Positions 13,594 to 24,452 of a DNA stretch of 57,684 nt are shown here, piece after piece. The stretch is taken from the NCBI GenBank assembly GCA_037447605.1, contig CM074823.1, forward strand, positions 641,540 to 699,223, in the 5' to 3' direction. The notes below the pieces were generated by a model that did not search any database, was not told where the DNA came from, and saw nothing but the letters and a program-made list of their open reading frames with translations. Position 1 is the first letter of the stretch, and each line of letters starts with the position of its first letter. Position numbers and translations under genes: made by a program. The stretch comes from Zygnema circumcarinatum. Its lineage: Eukaryota; Streptophyta; Zygnematophyceae; Zygnematales; Zygnemataceae.

Positions 13594-14047
13594 TGTAGCG
13601 AAACGCTATACATGTGTTGTACGGCCTATTACTTACATCTACGGTTGCCTTTTAATGGTAAAGCACATGTGTGGGTACCGGGAGGTCCTGTGTTCGAACC
13701 CTCTTGAGGGCGGGTTTGTTACAGTGATATCAGAGCCTAATGACCGGTATTTGTAATCCACCCTAAAAACACCGTGATCTTTGAGCATGGTACGGGAACC
13801 TGTTCCTTAGTGGCCTGAGGGGCTAAAACCGTAGTCCATGTGTTGAAGGAGCTTGAACGTTGCTCGTGAAAAACCTTGGGTGCGCTTGAGGACAAGCCCG
13901 GTTTAGGTGGGGAGGAATGTAGCGAAACGCTATACATGTGTTGTATGGCCTAATACTTACATCCGCGGTTGCCTTTTAGTGGTAAAGCACATGTGTGGGT
14001 ACCAGGAGGTCCTGTGTTCGAACCCTCTTGATGGCGAATTTGTTACA
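13594..14047 (+). mobile_element. TRIM (miniature LTR retroelement), complete
   Basis: Two direct terminal repeats of 130 bp (13594-13723 and 13918-14047), both starting TGTAGCG and ending GTTACA, with only scattered differences. Directly after the left repeat, 13725-13736 reads tgatatcagagc, one mismatch from the methionine-initiator tRNA primer-binding site TGGTATCAGAGC used by plant LTR elements. Directly before the right repeat is the polypurine run gtggggaggaa (13907-13917). The interior is 194 bp and codes for nothing, so the element is non-autonomous. The immediate 5-bp flanks do not match (actgg left, gagag right). A ggactgg lies left of the element and again about 9 bp to its right beyond a (GA)n run, so the target duplication may have been displaced or lost. 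Confidence 0.88.
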
Positions 14048-14329
14048 GAGAGAGAGGGACTGGGATTGGGAGGGGAGATTGGTTTGGGAAAGAGGGAGGG
14101 ATTGGGACAGAGCGAGAGGCAAGCTGAGAGAGAGACGAATGGGAGTGCGGAGGAGGAGATTGGCATCGTGTGATGCACGGGCGTGCCTCGGCGGGGTGTA
14201 TTCTGCCATCTTTGGGGAGGCCAATAGAAGGGATTCGGAGATTCTTTCGGCGGAGGGGCGCTTCTATTTGGGGGGGAGCCTTTACTCCGCTGTTTTTGGA
14301 GAAGGCCGAGAGGAGCCTTTCTCCCTTCT

Positions 14330-15477
14330 CCTTCCGGAGTTCGAGTTCTTTCAGCCCTCGGAGCGATTCGACTTACTCCACAAGTTGGGCGAAAGAGGTT
14401 TCAGGACCGTGTGGGCGTGTCACGATTGTGTGACATCGGAGTTGGTCGCATGCAAATGCATGTCAAAAGAGGCTTTGCAATGCATTGCCGATGTGGAGGC
14501 ATTGGAGGTAGAGGCCCTCGTTATGTGGTGCCTCTGAGATAATCATCTCTTCATCAAATTAAGGCAAGCTTTTCAAGATGACTGTAATATTTATTTTGTC
14601 ATGGAGTTATGCGAAGGGGGGTCCCTCCTCGATGAAGTGAACGAATGGGGAGGATGCTTTCCTGAATGGAAAGTAGCTGAAATATTTGGTCAAATTTGCA
14701 GAGGGATGGCAGACATGCATTCGAGAAATCTCTTACATAGAGATTTAAAACTCGAAAACATTTAGCGAAGGATAATGGGGAAGGGATAAAGTCCATTAAG
14801 ATCGCGAACTTTGGGTTGTCGCTCGGACTCGAGCAAGGAACGGAAATGTATGGAGGTGTTTGCGGGACACCTTTATATATGGCGCCCAAGGTGAGGGGGG
14901 ATGAGGCTTATGGAATGCTTGCAGACATTTGGTCTGCGGGCATTCTTTTATATCGGATTTGGGGGGCGACTTCCCCTCCCGGGATAGGCAGCCCTTTTGT
15001 AGGCCGTAGTGGGAAAATGTGTCAACCCACGCTAAGCGTTTAATTTCTCAAATGTTATCGACCAAGGAGCATAGGCCAACATTCCAAGGTATTCTAAATG
15101 ATGGATGGCTTAATGCTTGGTTGAGGGAGGAGGAAATGATTGCTTGGGTGGGAGGAGAAGACGAAGAGAGCGAAGAGGCGGCAGAAATGGATCGCGGCGA
15201 GGCGATAGGAGTGGCAAGAAAGAAGCGATTAGGATTCGATGATTTAGTCACGGAGAAAGGAAAGAAGCGGTTGAAGGGAGGAAAAAGAGGCGAAGGGAAA
15301 AAGAGGCAAGAGAATATCGGTGAATGGAGGGGAGAGGGAGAGGCTGCAAGTCAGCCAGGTGGAGATAGAAAGAGAAAAAAATTGGAGTGGAGGGAGGAGG
15401 GAGAAGGAAGGAATGAGGAAAAGGATGAGAAAGAAGAGGGAGTGAGAGGGACGAGGGAATATGATTATGCTCAGTAG
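14330..15477 (+). pseudogene. Intronless Ser/Thr protein-kinase pseudogene
   Basis: A kinase domain is readable across about 1.1 kb without introns but not in one frame. The glycine loop appears as LGERGFRTVWAC (expected GxGxxG damaged), the lysine region as ELVACKC, then YFVMELCEGGSLLDEV, MADMHSRNLLHRDLKLENI, GTPLYMAPK (APE glutamate changed), ADIWSAGILLYRI and a C-lobe LISQMLSTKEHRPTFQGIL. The metal-binding DFG reads NFG. There is a TGA at 14535, a one-base loss giving TAG at 14763, and another frame change near 15019. The tail from about 15120 is Lys/Glu-rich. The body resembles plant CDPK/SnRK-type kinases. Lack of introns in an intron-rich neighbourhood suggests a retrocopy, but no poly-A tail or target repeat is visible. 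Confidence 0.8.
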
Positions 15478-15525
15478 GGAGAGGCAGAGTGCGGCTGCTT
15501 CTTCTACTTTCTCTACTTCGTCTTC

Positions 15526-15682
15526 TTTTTCATCTTCTTGTGGAAGAATATGTTGGAGTGGGCAGAGGAGGCCTTCGCCATGCTCGTGTTTCTTGCCGCG
15601 CCAATTTTTCATCTTCTTGTGGAAGAATATGTTGGAGTGGGCAGAGGAGGCCTTCGCCATGCTCGTGTTTCTTGCCGCGCCA
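15526..15682 (+). repeat. 79-bp tandem duplication
   Basis: A unit beginning tttttcatcttcttgtggaa and ending near gccgcgccaa occurs twice head to tail (15526-15604 and 15605-15682) with essentially no differences, so it is recent. It lies just after the kinase pseudogene. Confidence 0.9.
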
Positions 15683-15739
15683 AGGAGGGAGAGGTTGGGG
15701 GAAAAGGGGCAAAGAGATGGGCCAAGTCTATTCTGAGTT

Positions 15740-16270
15740 ATTTTTAGTTAGTGTTTTCAATCTGCCGCTTCCAATTTGGGGAAGAAGGCGATCAATGAAG
15801 TTTTGAAAGCAGTGGATTGCAACTTTACTTTATTTTATTCATTTCAACTTCGTCGTTCCATTCGGCGAAGAAAGAAGAAGGCTGTGAAAGGCAGCCATTC
15901 GGTTGCTTGAAGTCACCAAAAAAATGCCAGAATTTGGCATTAAATAATTTCAATGGCTCATTTGTGATGATAGCGAAAGCTTAGCTTCCGTTTTCCTATT
16001 CTCGAGCAGCAGTTTGTTGTAGATGAACTCAGAAAATTAGGCTTTTTTTTTTTAAACTTCCACTGCTTTTGGCAGTCACTTTATTTTCAACAAAACTACA
16101 CTCTGAAATTTCTGATATGACTTTTTTTCAACTGTATGTGATCTTCTAAAAATGCAAATTCTACGATGCGTGTTTTCTCTTTGCTCATTTTCTTCTTTTG
16201 TGTAGATGGACATGCTCTGCTGAATTTATTTTATTTTATTTTGTTCTGTTTTGTCGCGGCAGAGCGCATG
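15740..16270. other. AT-rich spacer
   Basis: No gene seen. AT-rich with T runs, including a short tattttattttatttt run near 16230. Confidence 0.4.
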
Positions 16271-16299
16271 AGTGCGCACTTTGTGAGACTAGTCAGAAG

Positions 16300-16945
16300 A
16301 TTTAGGGGTCAGGCTAGGCTTAGGGTCTAGGGTGTAGGGTGTAGGGTCTAGGGTCTAGGCTCTAAGGTCTAAGGTCTAGGGTGTAGGGTATACAAGTCAG
16401 GGTTCAAGGATTAGGGATTGGGATGAGGGGTTTGCGGACTTTGGGCTCAGGCTTTAGGGTTAAGGACTCAGGGTTCAGGGACCGGGGTTCAGGGTTTTGG
16501 TTGCAGGGTTTAGTGTGAAGGGTTTAGGGTTTGTAGGACTTAGGGTTCAGGGTTCCTGGTCTACGGTTTGGGGTGTGGGATTTAGCGTTCAGTTGTCCTC
16601 AGGGTTCAAGGACTAGAGATTAGAGATTAGGGTTTAGTGTTTATAATTTTGTGGGTTCAGAGTGTAGGGTTAGAGGGGGGTAGGGTTTTGGGGGGTTTAG
16701 GTTTTAGGTTTTAAAGAGCGTTCAGGCTTCAGGGTTGAGGGTTCAAGGTTCAGAGTCAGGGTTCAGTGTTCAGGGTTTAGAAGTCAGGGTTCAGGGTTCA
16801 GGTTCTAGGATTAGGGTTCAGTGTTGAGGGGGGCTGAGAATTGAGGGTTGAAGTTTTAGGGTTTGGTTAGGGTTTAGGATTCAAGGGTTAGAGTTCAAGG
16901 GGCTAGGGCTCAGGGTCCAGGGTTTGGGGTTCAGGGTAGGCTTGC
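16300..16945 (+). repeat. Degenerate TTTAGGG/TTCAGGG block
   Basis: About 640 bp of imperfect heptamer-like units (tagggtt, cagggttc, ttcaggg). A divergent interstitial telomere-type repeat on the opposite strand sense from those in the UVR3 introns. Confidence 0.85.
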
Positions 16946-16959
16946 CGTGCTAGAGCAAT

Positions 16960-17600
16960 ATGTTAAACTTGGGAATTCATGGTCTGCCGTTGGATTCGTC
17001 ACTTTAGACATGCGGGGACGTTCAGACCGTTGGATAGGCACTTGTGAAATCTATGGAGGATGGCCGTTCGATCTGCCACGTGGCAGTTAATGAGGTTAGT
17101 GCCGCGCCATGCCATGCCATGCCTCGTCGGTGCCATGCCTCGTCGGTGCCATGCCATGCCGCGCCATGCCATTCCGGCCGTTGGATCCACCACGTAGCAG
17201 GTACGGAGGTTCTGGTTCTACCACGTCGACACATGATATTTCCTGTCACCTGGCAGCCCATCATTGGCTGCTGGAGATATTTTATGTGTCTAAATCTAAC
17301 AACGGAGCTGTGCTATTAACGTGATCCTGTGTACACGTAGGAAATTTCCTGCAATATTTGGACTACTCACAGATCGTCACGTAGCCAAAATCTCTGACGT
17401 GGCACGTTGTGACTGGCGCATGCCGTCAAAGGTCTTGACGGGCGGTTTAAGGGTTTTGACTTTTGCGAATTCCAGTTTAGCGCGGAACTCGCAGGCGGGT
17501 CAACAGACGACTCTGAGGCAATCAGCGGACGTCACATCACGTCATTGTCCACGTGGCAGTTTCACATTGGCCGAAATATCGGGTCATGGTCTCTTCAGGA
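16960..17600 (+). promoter_or_regulatory. Likely promoter region of the F-box gene, with G-boxes
   Basis: Non-repetitive sequence upstream of 17874 with ACGT-core elements, notably gccacgtggcag at about 17076 and ccacgtggcagt at about 17550, plus a CCATGCC/GCCATGC run at 17106-17171. G-boxes bind plant bZIP and bHLH factors. Assigning them to this gene is inference from position. Confidence 0.4.
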
Positions 17601-17730
17601 TTGTACGTTTGGATTTAGTTTTTCAGGGTTCAGGGTTTAGGGTTTAAGGTTCAGGGACACAGGTGTAGGTTTTTAGGGTTAGGGTCTAGGGTATGTGGTA
17701 GGGTTTAGGGTTTTAGGGTTGGGGTGTCTC
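17601..17730 (+). repeat. TTTAGGG-type repeats
   Basis: Short degenerate stretch of ttcagggtttagggttt units just upstream of the F-box gene. Confidence 0.75.
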
Positions 17731-17873
17731 AAGGCGTTTTCAAGACTAAGAGATCCGGAGACAGCTGGAACTGGAACTGGAACTTTCTCTCGCTCCCTCC
17801 CTCCCTCTCTCTTTGCAAATTCTGGAGGCCAAACCGTCTTCCGTAGAAACCACGAGTTTCTTGCAGTCCCTTT

Positions 17874-20291
17874 ATGGCCGCGACTAGCCGCTCCCGCGCA
17901 CTCTCTCTCAGCAGAGGGAGACGCCCTGAGAGAGAGGCGCAGAGTGCGAGGGGGAGAGAGAGGGGGAGGGAGAGAGAGGAGGAGGAGGAGGGCGTCAGCG
18001 TGGAGGCGTACAGCGCTCTGGAGCTCCGCCAGGCTCTTGTACGGAGGTGAGGGAGGCTGTATCCTAGGCCTTGAACCCTAGCCCTTGAACCCTAGCCCTT
18101 GAACCCTAACCCTTGAACCCTAGCCCTTAAACCCTCCCCCTTGAACCCTCTCTCTTAAACCCTCCCCCTTAAACCATCCCCCCTTAAACCCTACAGAGAG
18201 GACTATGTGGAAGCGGCGGCTGAGCTGGCAGCCCTCCTTCTGAGCGCGTACGGAGGCTGTCGGAAGATGACGCAAGTCGCGCTCTTTGCTGACGTCATGC
18301 ACGGACTGCAGCAGGTTTCTGTGTACGCTCCATGAACTTATCTGCACGAGACTCTCTCTCTCTCTCTTTCTCTTTCTCTCTCTCTCTCTCTCTCTTTATC
18401 CCTGTTTCTGTCTCTCCCTTTGTCTCTCCGTCGGTCTTCGGAACGGCCGCTTTGTTTCTCACTCTCTCTCTCTCGCTCTCTCCCTCGCTCTTGCTCTCTC
18501 TCTGCCTATCTTCGGAACGGAGTCTCTCGCTCTGCCTCTCACTTTTCCTACTCCTGTAGCTTTCCTTCATGTGAAACTCTTTCTCACGCCCTCTTCCCCT
18601 ATGTCTAAGATTCTCATTATGTGGGTATCCTTCTTCTTCTCTCTACCTCTCCATATCTGTTTGCCTTATCATGTTGGTCTCTCCTCCGGCCCCCTCTCTC
18701 GCTCCTTTTCTCCTCTCTCCTCACTCTCACTCGCTTCCTCTCTCCCTCTCTCTCCTTTGTCAACATTGGGAGAAGCGATTGCAGAATGGAGGGGAGCCGC
18801 CAACTCGCCGCTGCCCAAAGACTTCTCCGAGCAGCAGGTCAGCAATCGCATTAATTTAAAGAAACCCGAAATGCAATTGCATTTCAACTGTTAAAAAATG
18901 TCAAATGCTTTGATTTACTCATAACGCATAATATCCTAAATATTGAAAGGTTCAAAATATTGCAAAAACAAAATAAATAGTTTTTGAATCCTACAAAGCC
19001 TGAGAGTAAAAGGTCTTCAGAACAACCTTCAGAAGCCTCCTTGATTAAAAAGTAAGAAATCCTTAGGGTACTCATATGGTTAAGAATGACTTTCGAATGA
19101 CTAAGGATTTCTGGAATGTATTGGAAGGTCTCAGACTTTCTGAATTCGCCACTTTCTGGGAACTACCGTACTGGAGTTTAAGCTCTTGAAAACCCAAAAG
19201 TTTGTAACCTAATAACTTAACTGAAGATGCGATCCTTCACAAGTTCTGAAACTGTACAACACAGCCATCTTGCCTGAAAGTCAACGTTCTGTTTCCTGAT
19301 TCCCATCTCCTCCCTCCTCTCCCTCCCCGCTCTCCCTCTCTCCCCTCCCTCCCTCCCTTCCNNNNNNNNNNCCCTCCCCTCCCTCCCTCAGAAGCAGTCC
19401 TCCCCATGCAGCGGCGTGCGGCCGCCAGTTCCGTGTACAAGAGAGCAGCTCTTGCTCTGCATCGCCGTAAAAAGCGGTCTGGGAATGGTGAGGAACATAC
19501 ATATCCTACTGCAAGTAGAACATATAATAGTATAAAGTATACAATTACGTGGAGCATAATCATTTTAGCATTTATAGGTGCTTTGATATTGTTATATGAC
19601 TCTGTATCTTACTGTTTAGTGTTTTTCGTAAACCTTAAATTTGAACTCGAGTGGGGATGAGCGCTGAGTGACAGGTGGCGGCGCCTCATTGGCTTCGGAC
19701 ACGGTGGACGATGATGCGATTGGTGAGTGCTAACAATGGTTTTGGTGTTATTAGTGTTTTAGGGCCTTCAGGGATTTTTTCTAGCTCTCTCTCTCTCTCT
19801 CTCTCCCTCACTTTTGCTCTCTTGCACTCTCTCTCTCTGTCTCTCTCTCTCCCGCTCTCTCCCTTTCTCTCTCTCCCTCTCTCTCTTCCCCTGTCTCTCT
19901 TTCTCTCTCTCCCCCCCCCTCTCTCTATCTCTCACTTCCCCTCCCTCTTTCTCTCTCTCTCAATTTCGCTTTTTTTTTTTTTTGCAGAGGCTGCCCAGCT
20001 GCCCGAAGACGTGGTCAGCCTCGCCTTCGAATTTTTGGACCCCTCCTCACTGGCCTGCGCAGCCGCCGTCTGCCACGCGTGGCGCCACGTGGCGGCTCGG
20101 GAGGCCCTCTGGGAGCGCCACTTCCGATCGCATTTTGCTGACATGGCACCTCCTGATTGGGCGCTGGGCCCTGAAAAGGGCGAGGGAGAGAAACCGTACG
20201 GATGGCAGAAGGCCTTCAGCCTCGCACAAGAAAGTAGGGCTTTTATATTTGTAGGGTTTCATGTTCTTGTCTTTCTCACTCCCTCTCTCTT

Positions 20292-20329
<38 letters not shown>

Positions 20330-21271
20330 CTCGTTCTGTTTCCTTTTGTTTTCCTCTCTCTCTCCCGTCCTGTGCCTCTCCCTCTGCCCCCCATGTCCCG
20401 CTCTCTCTCCTTCTCCCTCTGTATCCTTGGAAGTCTCTTTCTCACTCGCCCTCCTCTCTCGTTCCTCTCTTGTCAAGTTTCTCTCTCTCGCTCTGTGTCT
20501 CTCACTCTCTCTCTCTCTCTTTCACTCTCTCTTCCTCTACCCCTCCCGTCTCTCTTTCTCCCGCCTTCCCCCTGAAGTCTCTTCCCCCTCTGTCCTTTCG
20601 GTAGCCTCGTCCAGCCTCTGCCTTCGCCTCTCTCTCTCTCTCTCTCTCCAAAATCTCTCTCTCTCACTTCTTTCTCTCTCTCTCTCTTGCCCTCTCGCTC
20701 TCTCTCTCTCTCTCTCCCTCTCTCTCTCTTTCTCTCTCTCAATGAGTTGTCTCGTTGTCCTCCTCTCCTCCCTCTCCGTACAGACCATCCCTCCCGAGTG
20801 AAGCGAACTCGCCGAGCCTTTTGTAGGGGCTGTGGCCGCTTCCTTTGGCTGCCAGCTGGCAGCCCGACAGAAGAACACGTGGCAAACCTCCCTTCCAGGA
20901 GGCCACATAAGCACACGTGGCAGCATGTCTCTGCATCTCAAGTAAGGCAGCGCTCCTTGCTTTTGGAGACTATCACTTAATTTTAATTTTTCATCTAATT
21001 GGTTCCTGCTTCAGTAATAGTTATCATGGAAATGCCTTTTCGAGGTTAAGGGGATTCTGAAAAGTTTTAAGAAGGCTTAAGTGTTTAAGCTCAGAGGGCA
21101 AAGAACCCTAAAAACCTTAAAAACCCTAAAAACTCTAAAAACCCTAAAAACCCTCATTTGCTGCAGGTTGCGCAAATTTTATTGGGAAATTTGGAGTGCA
21201 TAAATTCAGAATCGGAAGACTCGGAGGAGGAGCTTCCGGGCCGTCAGAGGTTGTGGGCTTTTCGAAGATGA
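17874..21271 (+). CDS. F-box protein
   Basis: Probable SCF ubiquitin-ligase substrate adaptor. Exons: 17874-18046, 18197-18314 (or 18322), 18785-18837, 19392-19487, 19675-19722, 19988-20233, 20784-20941 and 21167-21271 (TGA). From the Met at 18786 onward the phases join perfectly. The F-box core in exon 6 reads LPEDVVSLAFEFLDP, SSLACAAAVCHAWRHVA and ALWERHF, which binds SKP1. Exon 7 has CRGCGRFLW; the tail is acidic (ESEDSEEELP). Exons 1-2 encode an Arg/Glu-rich stretch and a helical segment (LRQALVRREDYVEAAAEL). The exon 2 to 3 join fits only with the donor at 18323 (gtacgc), or the protein starts at 18786. No substrate-binding repeat (Kelch, LRR, WD40) is visible, so the target is unknown. 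Introns 5 and 6 are CT microsatellite. An assembly gap sits in the intron before exon 4. Confidence 0.72.
19362..19371. other. Assembly gap (10 N) in F-box gene intron
   Basis: Ten N inside a CCCTCCCT tract about 20 bp upstream of the exon-4 acceptor; the true gap length is unknown. Confidence 0.99.
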
Positions 21272-21630
21272 AGGAAGAAATGAAGAAAAGAAGAAAAGGA
21301 ATGAAAGTGAAAACGAAAAACCTGCAAATTGCAAACTGGAAACTTGGTTTCCTAACCCTCGTCTTTCCTCTACCGTTTTTTTTTCCAATTTTTTTAGGTT
21401 TGTAAATATTGTCCGCATTTTGTTCATATATTGATGGAGTCGAGGAGGCCCCCCCTGCTGTGAAATCTGGCACGCCTTTGTAAATAAAAAAATTCAACTT
21501 TCTGACGATTTCATGATTTAATGTCTTGATGTCTGCTCGTGGTTTGCAACTGAACACCTTCACAACCTCTGCTAAATTGGCCTAAGAGTTTCACCACCGC
21601 AGTAGCAATGGTTGGGAATTATCAGCATAG
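21272..21630. other. F-box gene 3' flank
   Basis: AT-rich 3' UTR-like sequence with a tgtaaataaaaaaattc segment near 21480, ending at the satellite. I looked here on the minus strand for the missing C-terminal exons of the GDSL gene and saw none. Confidence 0.5.
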
Positions 21631-21635
21631 TTCAC

Positions 21636-24397
21636 TTTCACTTTTCACTTTTCACTTTTCACTTTTCACTTTCACTTTACACTTTTCACTTTCACTTTTC
21701 ACTTTTCACTTTCACTTTTCACTTTTTTCCTTTTCACTTTCACTTTTCACTTTTCACTTTTCACTTTTCACTTTTCACTTTCACTTTTCACTTTCACTTT
21801 TCACTTTCACTTTTCACTTTTCACTTTTCACTTTTCACTTTTCACTTTTCACTTTTCACTTTCACTTTTCACTTTTCACTTTTCACTTTTCACTTTTCAC
21901 TTTCACTTTTCACTTTTCACTTTCACTTTTCACTTTTCACTTTTCACTTTTCACTTTTCACTTTTCACTTTTCACTTTTCACTTTCACTTTTCACTTTTC
22001 ACTTTTCAATTTTCACTTTTCACTTTTCACTTTTCACTTTTCACTTTCACTTTTTTTCACTTTCACTTTTCACTTTTCACTTTTCACTTTTCACTTTTCA
22101 CTTTTCACTTTTCACTTTTCACTTTTCACTTTTCACTTTCACTTTTCACTTTTCACTTTTCACTTTTCACTTTTCAATTTTCTTTCACTTTTCACTTTCA
22201 CTTTACACTTTTCTCTTTCATTTTTCACTTTTCACTTTTCACTTTTTACTTTTCACTTTTCACTTTTCACTTTCAATTTTCACTTTTCGCATTTCACTTT
22301 TCACTTTTCACTTTCACTTTTCACTTTCACTTTTCACTTTTCACTTTTCACTTTTCACTTTTCACTTTTCACTTTTCACTTTTCACTTTCACTTTTCACT
22401 TTTCACTTTTCACTTTTCACTTTTCAATTTTCACTTTTCACTTTTCACTTTCACTTTTCACTTTCACTTTACACTTTTCACTTTCACTTTTCACTTTTCA
22501 CTTTTCACTTTTCACTTTCAATTTTCACTTTTCCCCTTTCCACTTTCACTTTCAATTTTCACTTTCACTTTCACTTTCAATTTTCACTTTTCAATTTTCA
22601 CTTTTCAATTTTCACTTTCACTTTCAATTTTCACTTTTCAATTTTCACTTTCACTTTCAATTTTCACTTTTCAATTTTCACTTTTCACTTTTCACTTTCA
22701 CTTTTCACTTTTCTTTTCACTTTTCACTTTTACTTTTCACTTTTCACTTTTTACTTTTACCTTTTCATTTTCACTTTCATTTTTAACTTTTCACTTTCAC
22801 TTTTAACTTTTCACTTTTCATTTTCACTTTTCACTTTTCACTTTTCACTTTCAATTTTCACTTTTCGCATTTCACTTTTCACTTTTCACTTTCACTTTTC
22901 ACTTTTCACTTTTCATTTTCACTTTTCAATTTCACTTTATTTCACTTTTCACTTTTCACACTTTTCACTTTTCACTTTCACTTTTCACTTTCACTTTTCA
23001 CTTTTCACTATTCACTTTTCACTTTCAATTTTCACTTTCACTTTCAATTTTCACTTTCACTTTCACTTTCACTTTCAATTTTCACTTTCACTTTCACTTT
23101 CAATTTTCACTTTCACTTTCAATTTTCACTTTTCACTTTTCATTTTCACTTTCAATTTTCACTTTTCGCATTTCACTTTTCACTTTTCACTTTCACTTTT
23201 CACTTTTCACTTTTCATTTTCACTTTTCACTTTTCACTTTTCACTTTTCACTTTCACTTTTCACTTTTCACTTTTCACTTTTCACTTTTCACTTTTCACT
23301 TTTCACTTTTCACTTTTCACTTTTTTTCACACTTTTTTCACTTTTCACTTTTCACTTTTCACTTTTCACTTTTCACTTTTCACTTTTCACTTTTCACTTT
23401 TCACTTTTCACTTTCACTTTTCACTTTTCACTTTTCACTTTTCACTTTTCAATTTTCACTTTTCACTTTTCACTTTCACTTTTCACTTTCACTTTACACT
23501 TTTCTCTTTCATTTTTCACTTTTCACTTTTCACTTTTTACTTTTCACTTTTTTCACTTTTCACTTTTCACTTTTCACTTTCAATTTTCACTTTTCGCATT
23601 TCACTTTTCTCTTTTCACTTTTCACTTTCACTTTTCACTTTTCACTTTTCACTTTTCACTTTCACTTTACACTTTTCACTTTCACTTTTCACTTTTCACT
23701 TTCACTTTTCACTTTTCATTTTCCACTTTTCACTTTCACTTTTCACTTTTCACTTTTCACTTTCACTTTTCACTTTTCACTTTTCACTTTTCACTTTTCA
23801 CTTTTCGCATTTCACTTTTCACTTTTCACTTTCACTTTTCACTTTTCACTTTTCATTTTCACTTTTCACTTTCACTTTTCACTTTTCACTTTTTACTTTT
23901 CACTTTTCACTTTTCACTTTCACTTTTCACTTTTCACTTTTCACTTTTCACTTTTCCACTTTTCACTTTTCACTTTCACTTTTCACTTTTCACTTTTCAC
24001 TTTTCACTTTTCATTCACTTTTCACTTTTCACTTTCACTTTTCACTTTTCACTTTTCATTTTCACTTTTCACTTTCACTTTACACTTTTCACTTTCACTT
24101 TTCACTTTTCACTTTCACTTTTCACTTTTCATTTTCCACTTTTCACTTTCACTTTTCACTTTTCACTTTTCACTTTTCACTTTTCACTTTTCACTTTTCA
24201 CTTTCACTTTTCACTTTCACTTTTCACTTTTCACTATTCACTTTTCACTTTTCACTTTTTACTTTTCACTTTTCACTTTTCACTTTTCACTTTTCACTTT
24301 TCACTTTTCACTTTTCACTTTCACTTTTCACTTTCACTTTTCACTTTTCACTATTCACTTTTCACTTTTCACTTTCACTTTTCACTTTTCACTTTCA
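21636..24397 (+). repeat. TTTTCAC heptamer satellite, about 2.76 kb
   Basis: Tandem cacttttcactttt, mostly a 7-bp unit with interspersed 6-bp variants (tttcac) and local higher-order blocks, for example those containing cattttcactttacactttt or cttttcgcatttcac. Long Phe/Ser/His translations across it are repeat artefacts. It adjoins a CCCTAA-type block on its right. Confidence 0.97.
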
Positions 24398-24436
24398 CCC
24401 CAACCCCAACCCTAACCCTAACCCTAACCCTAAAAG
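24398..24436 (+). repeat. CCCTAA/CCCCAA telomere-type block
   Basis: accccaaccccaaccctaac and further ccctaa units, a sharp junction between the heptamer satellite and GDSL exon 7. The unit here is CCCTAA (6 bp) rather than the 7-bp CCCTAAA seen elsewhere. Confidence 0.85.
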
Positions 24437-24452
24437 TCGGAAGGTCCTTCAC

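Noticed and set aside
13679-13705. tRNA-like B-box (gttcgaaccc) in both repeats at 13.7 and 14.0 kb, suggesting a tRNA or tRNA-derived SINE
   Set aside because: No cloverleaf can be drawn, and the TG...CA ends, primer-binding site and polypurine tract identify the repeats as LTRs of a TRIM.
21600-24436. Possible CRISPR array because of regular short repeats
   Set aside because: There are no unique spacers, the unit is 7 bp, and the genome is eukaryotic.
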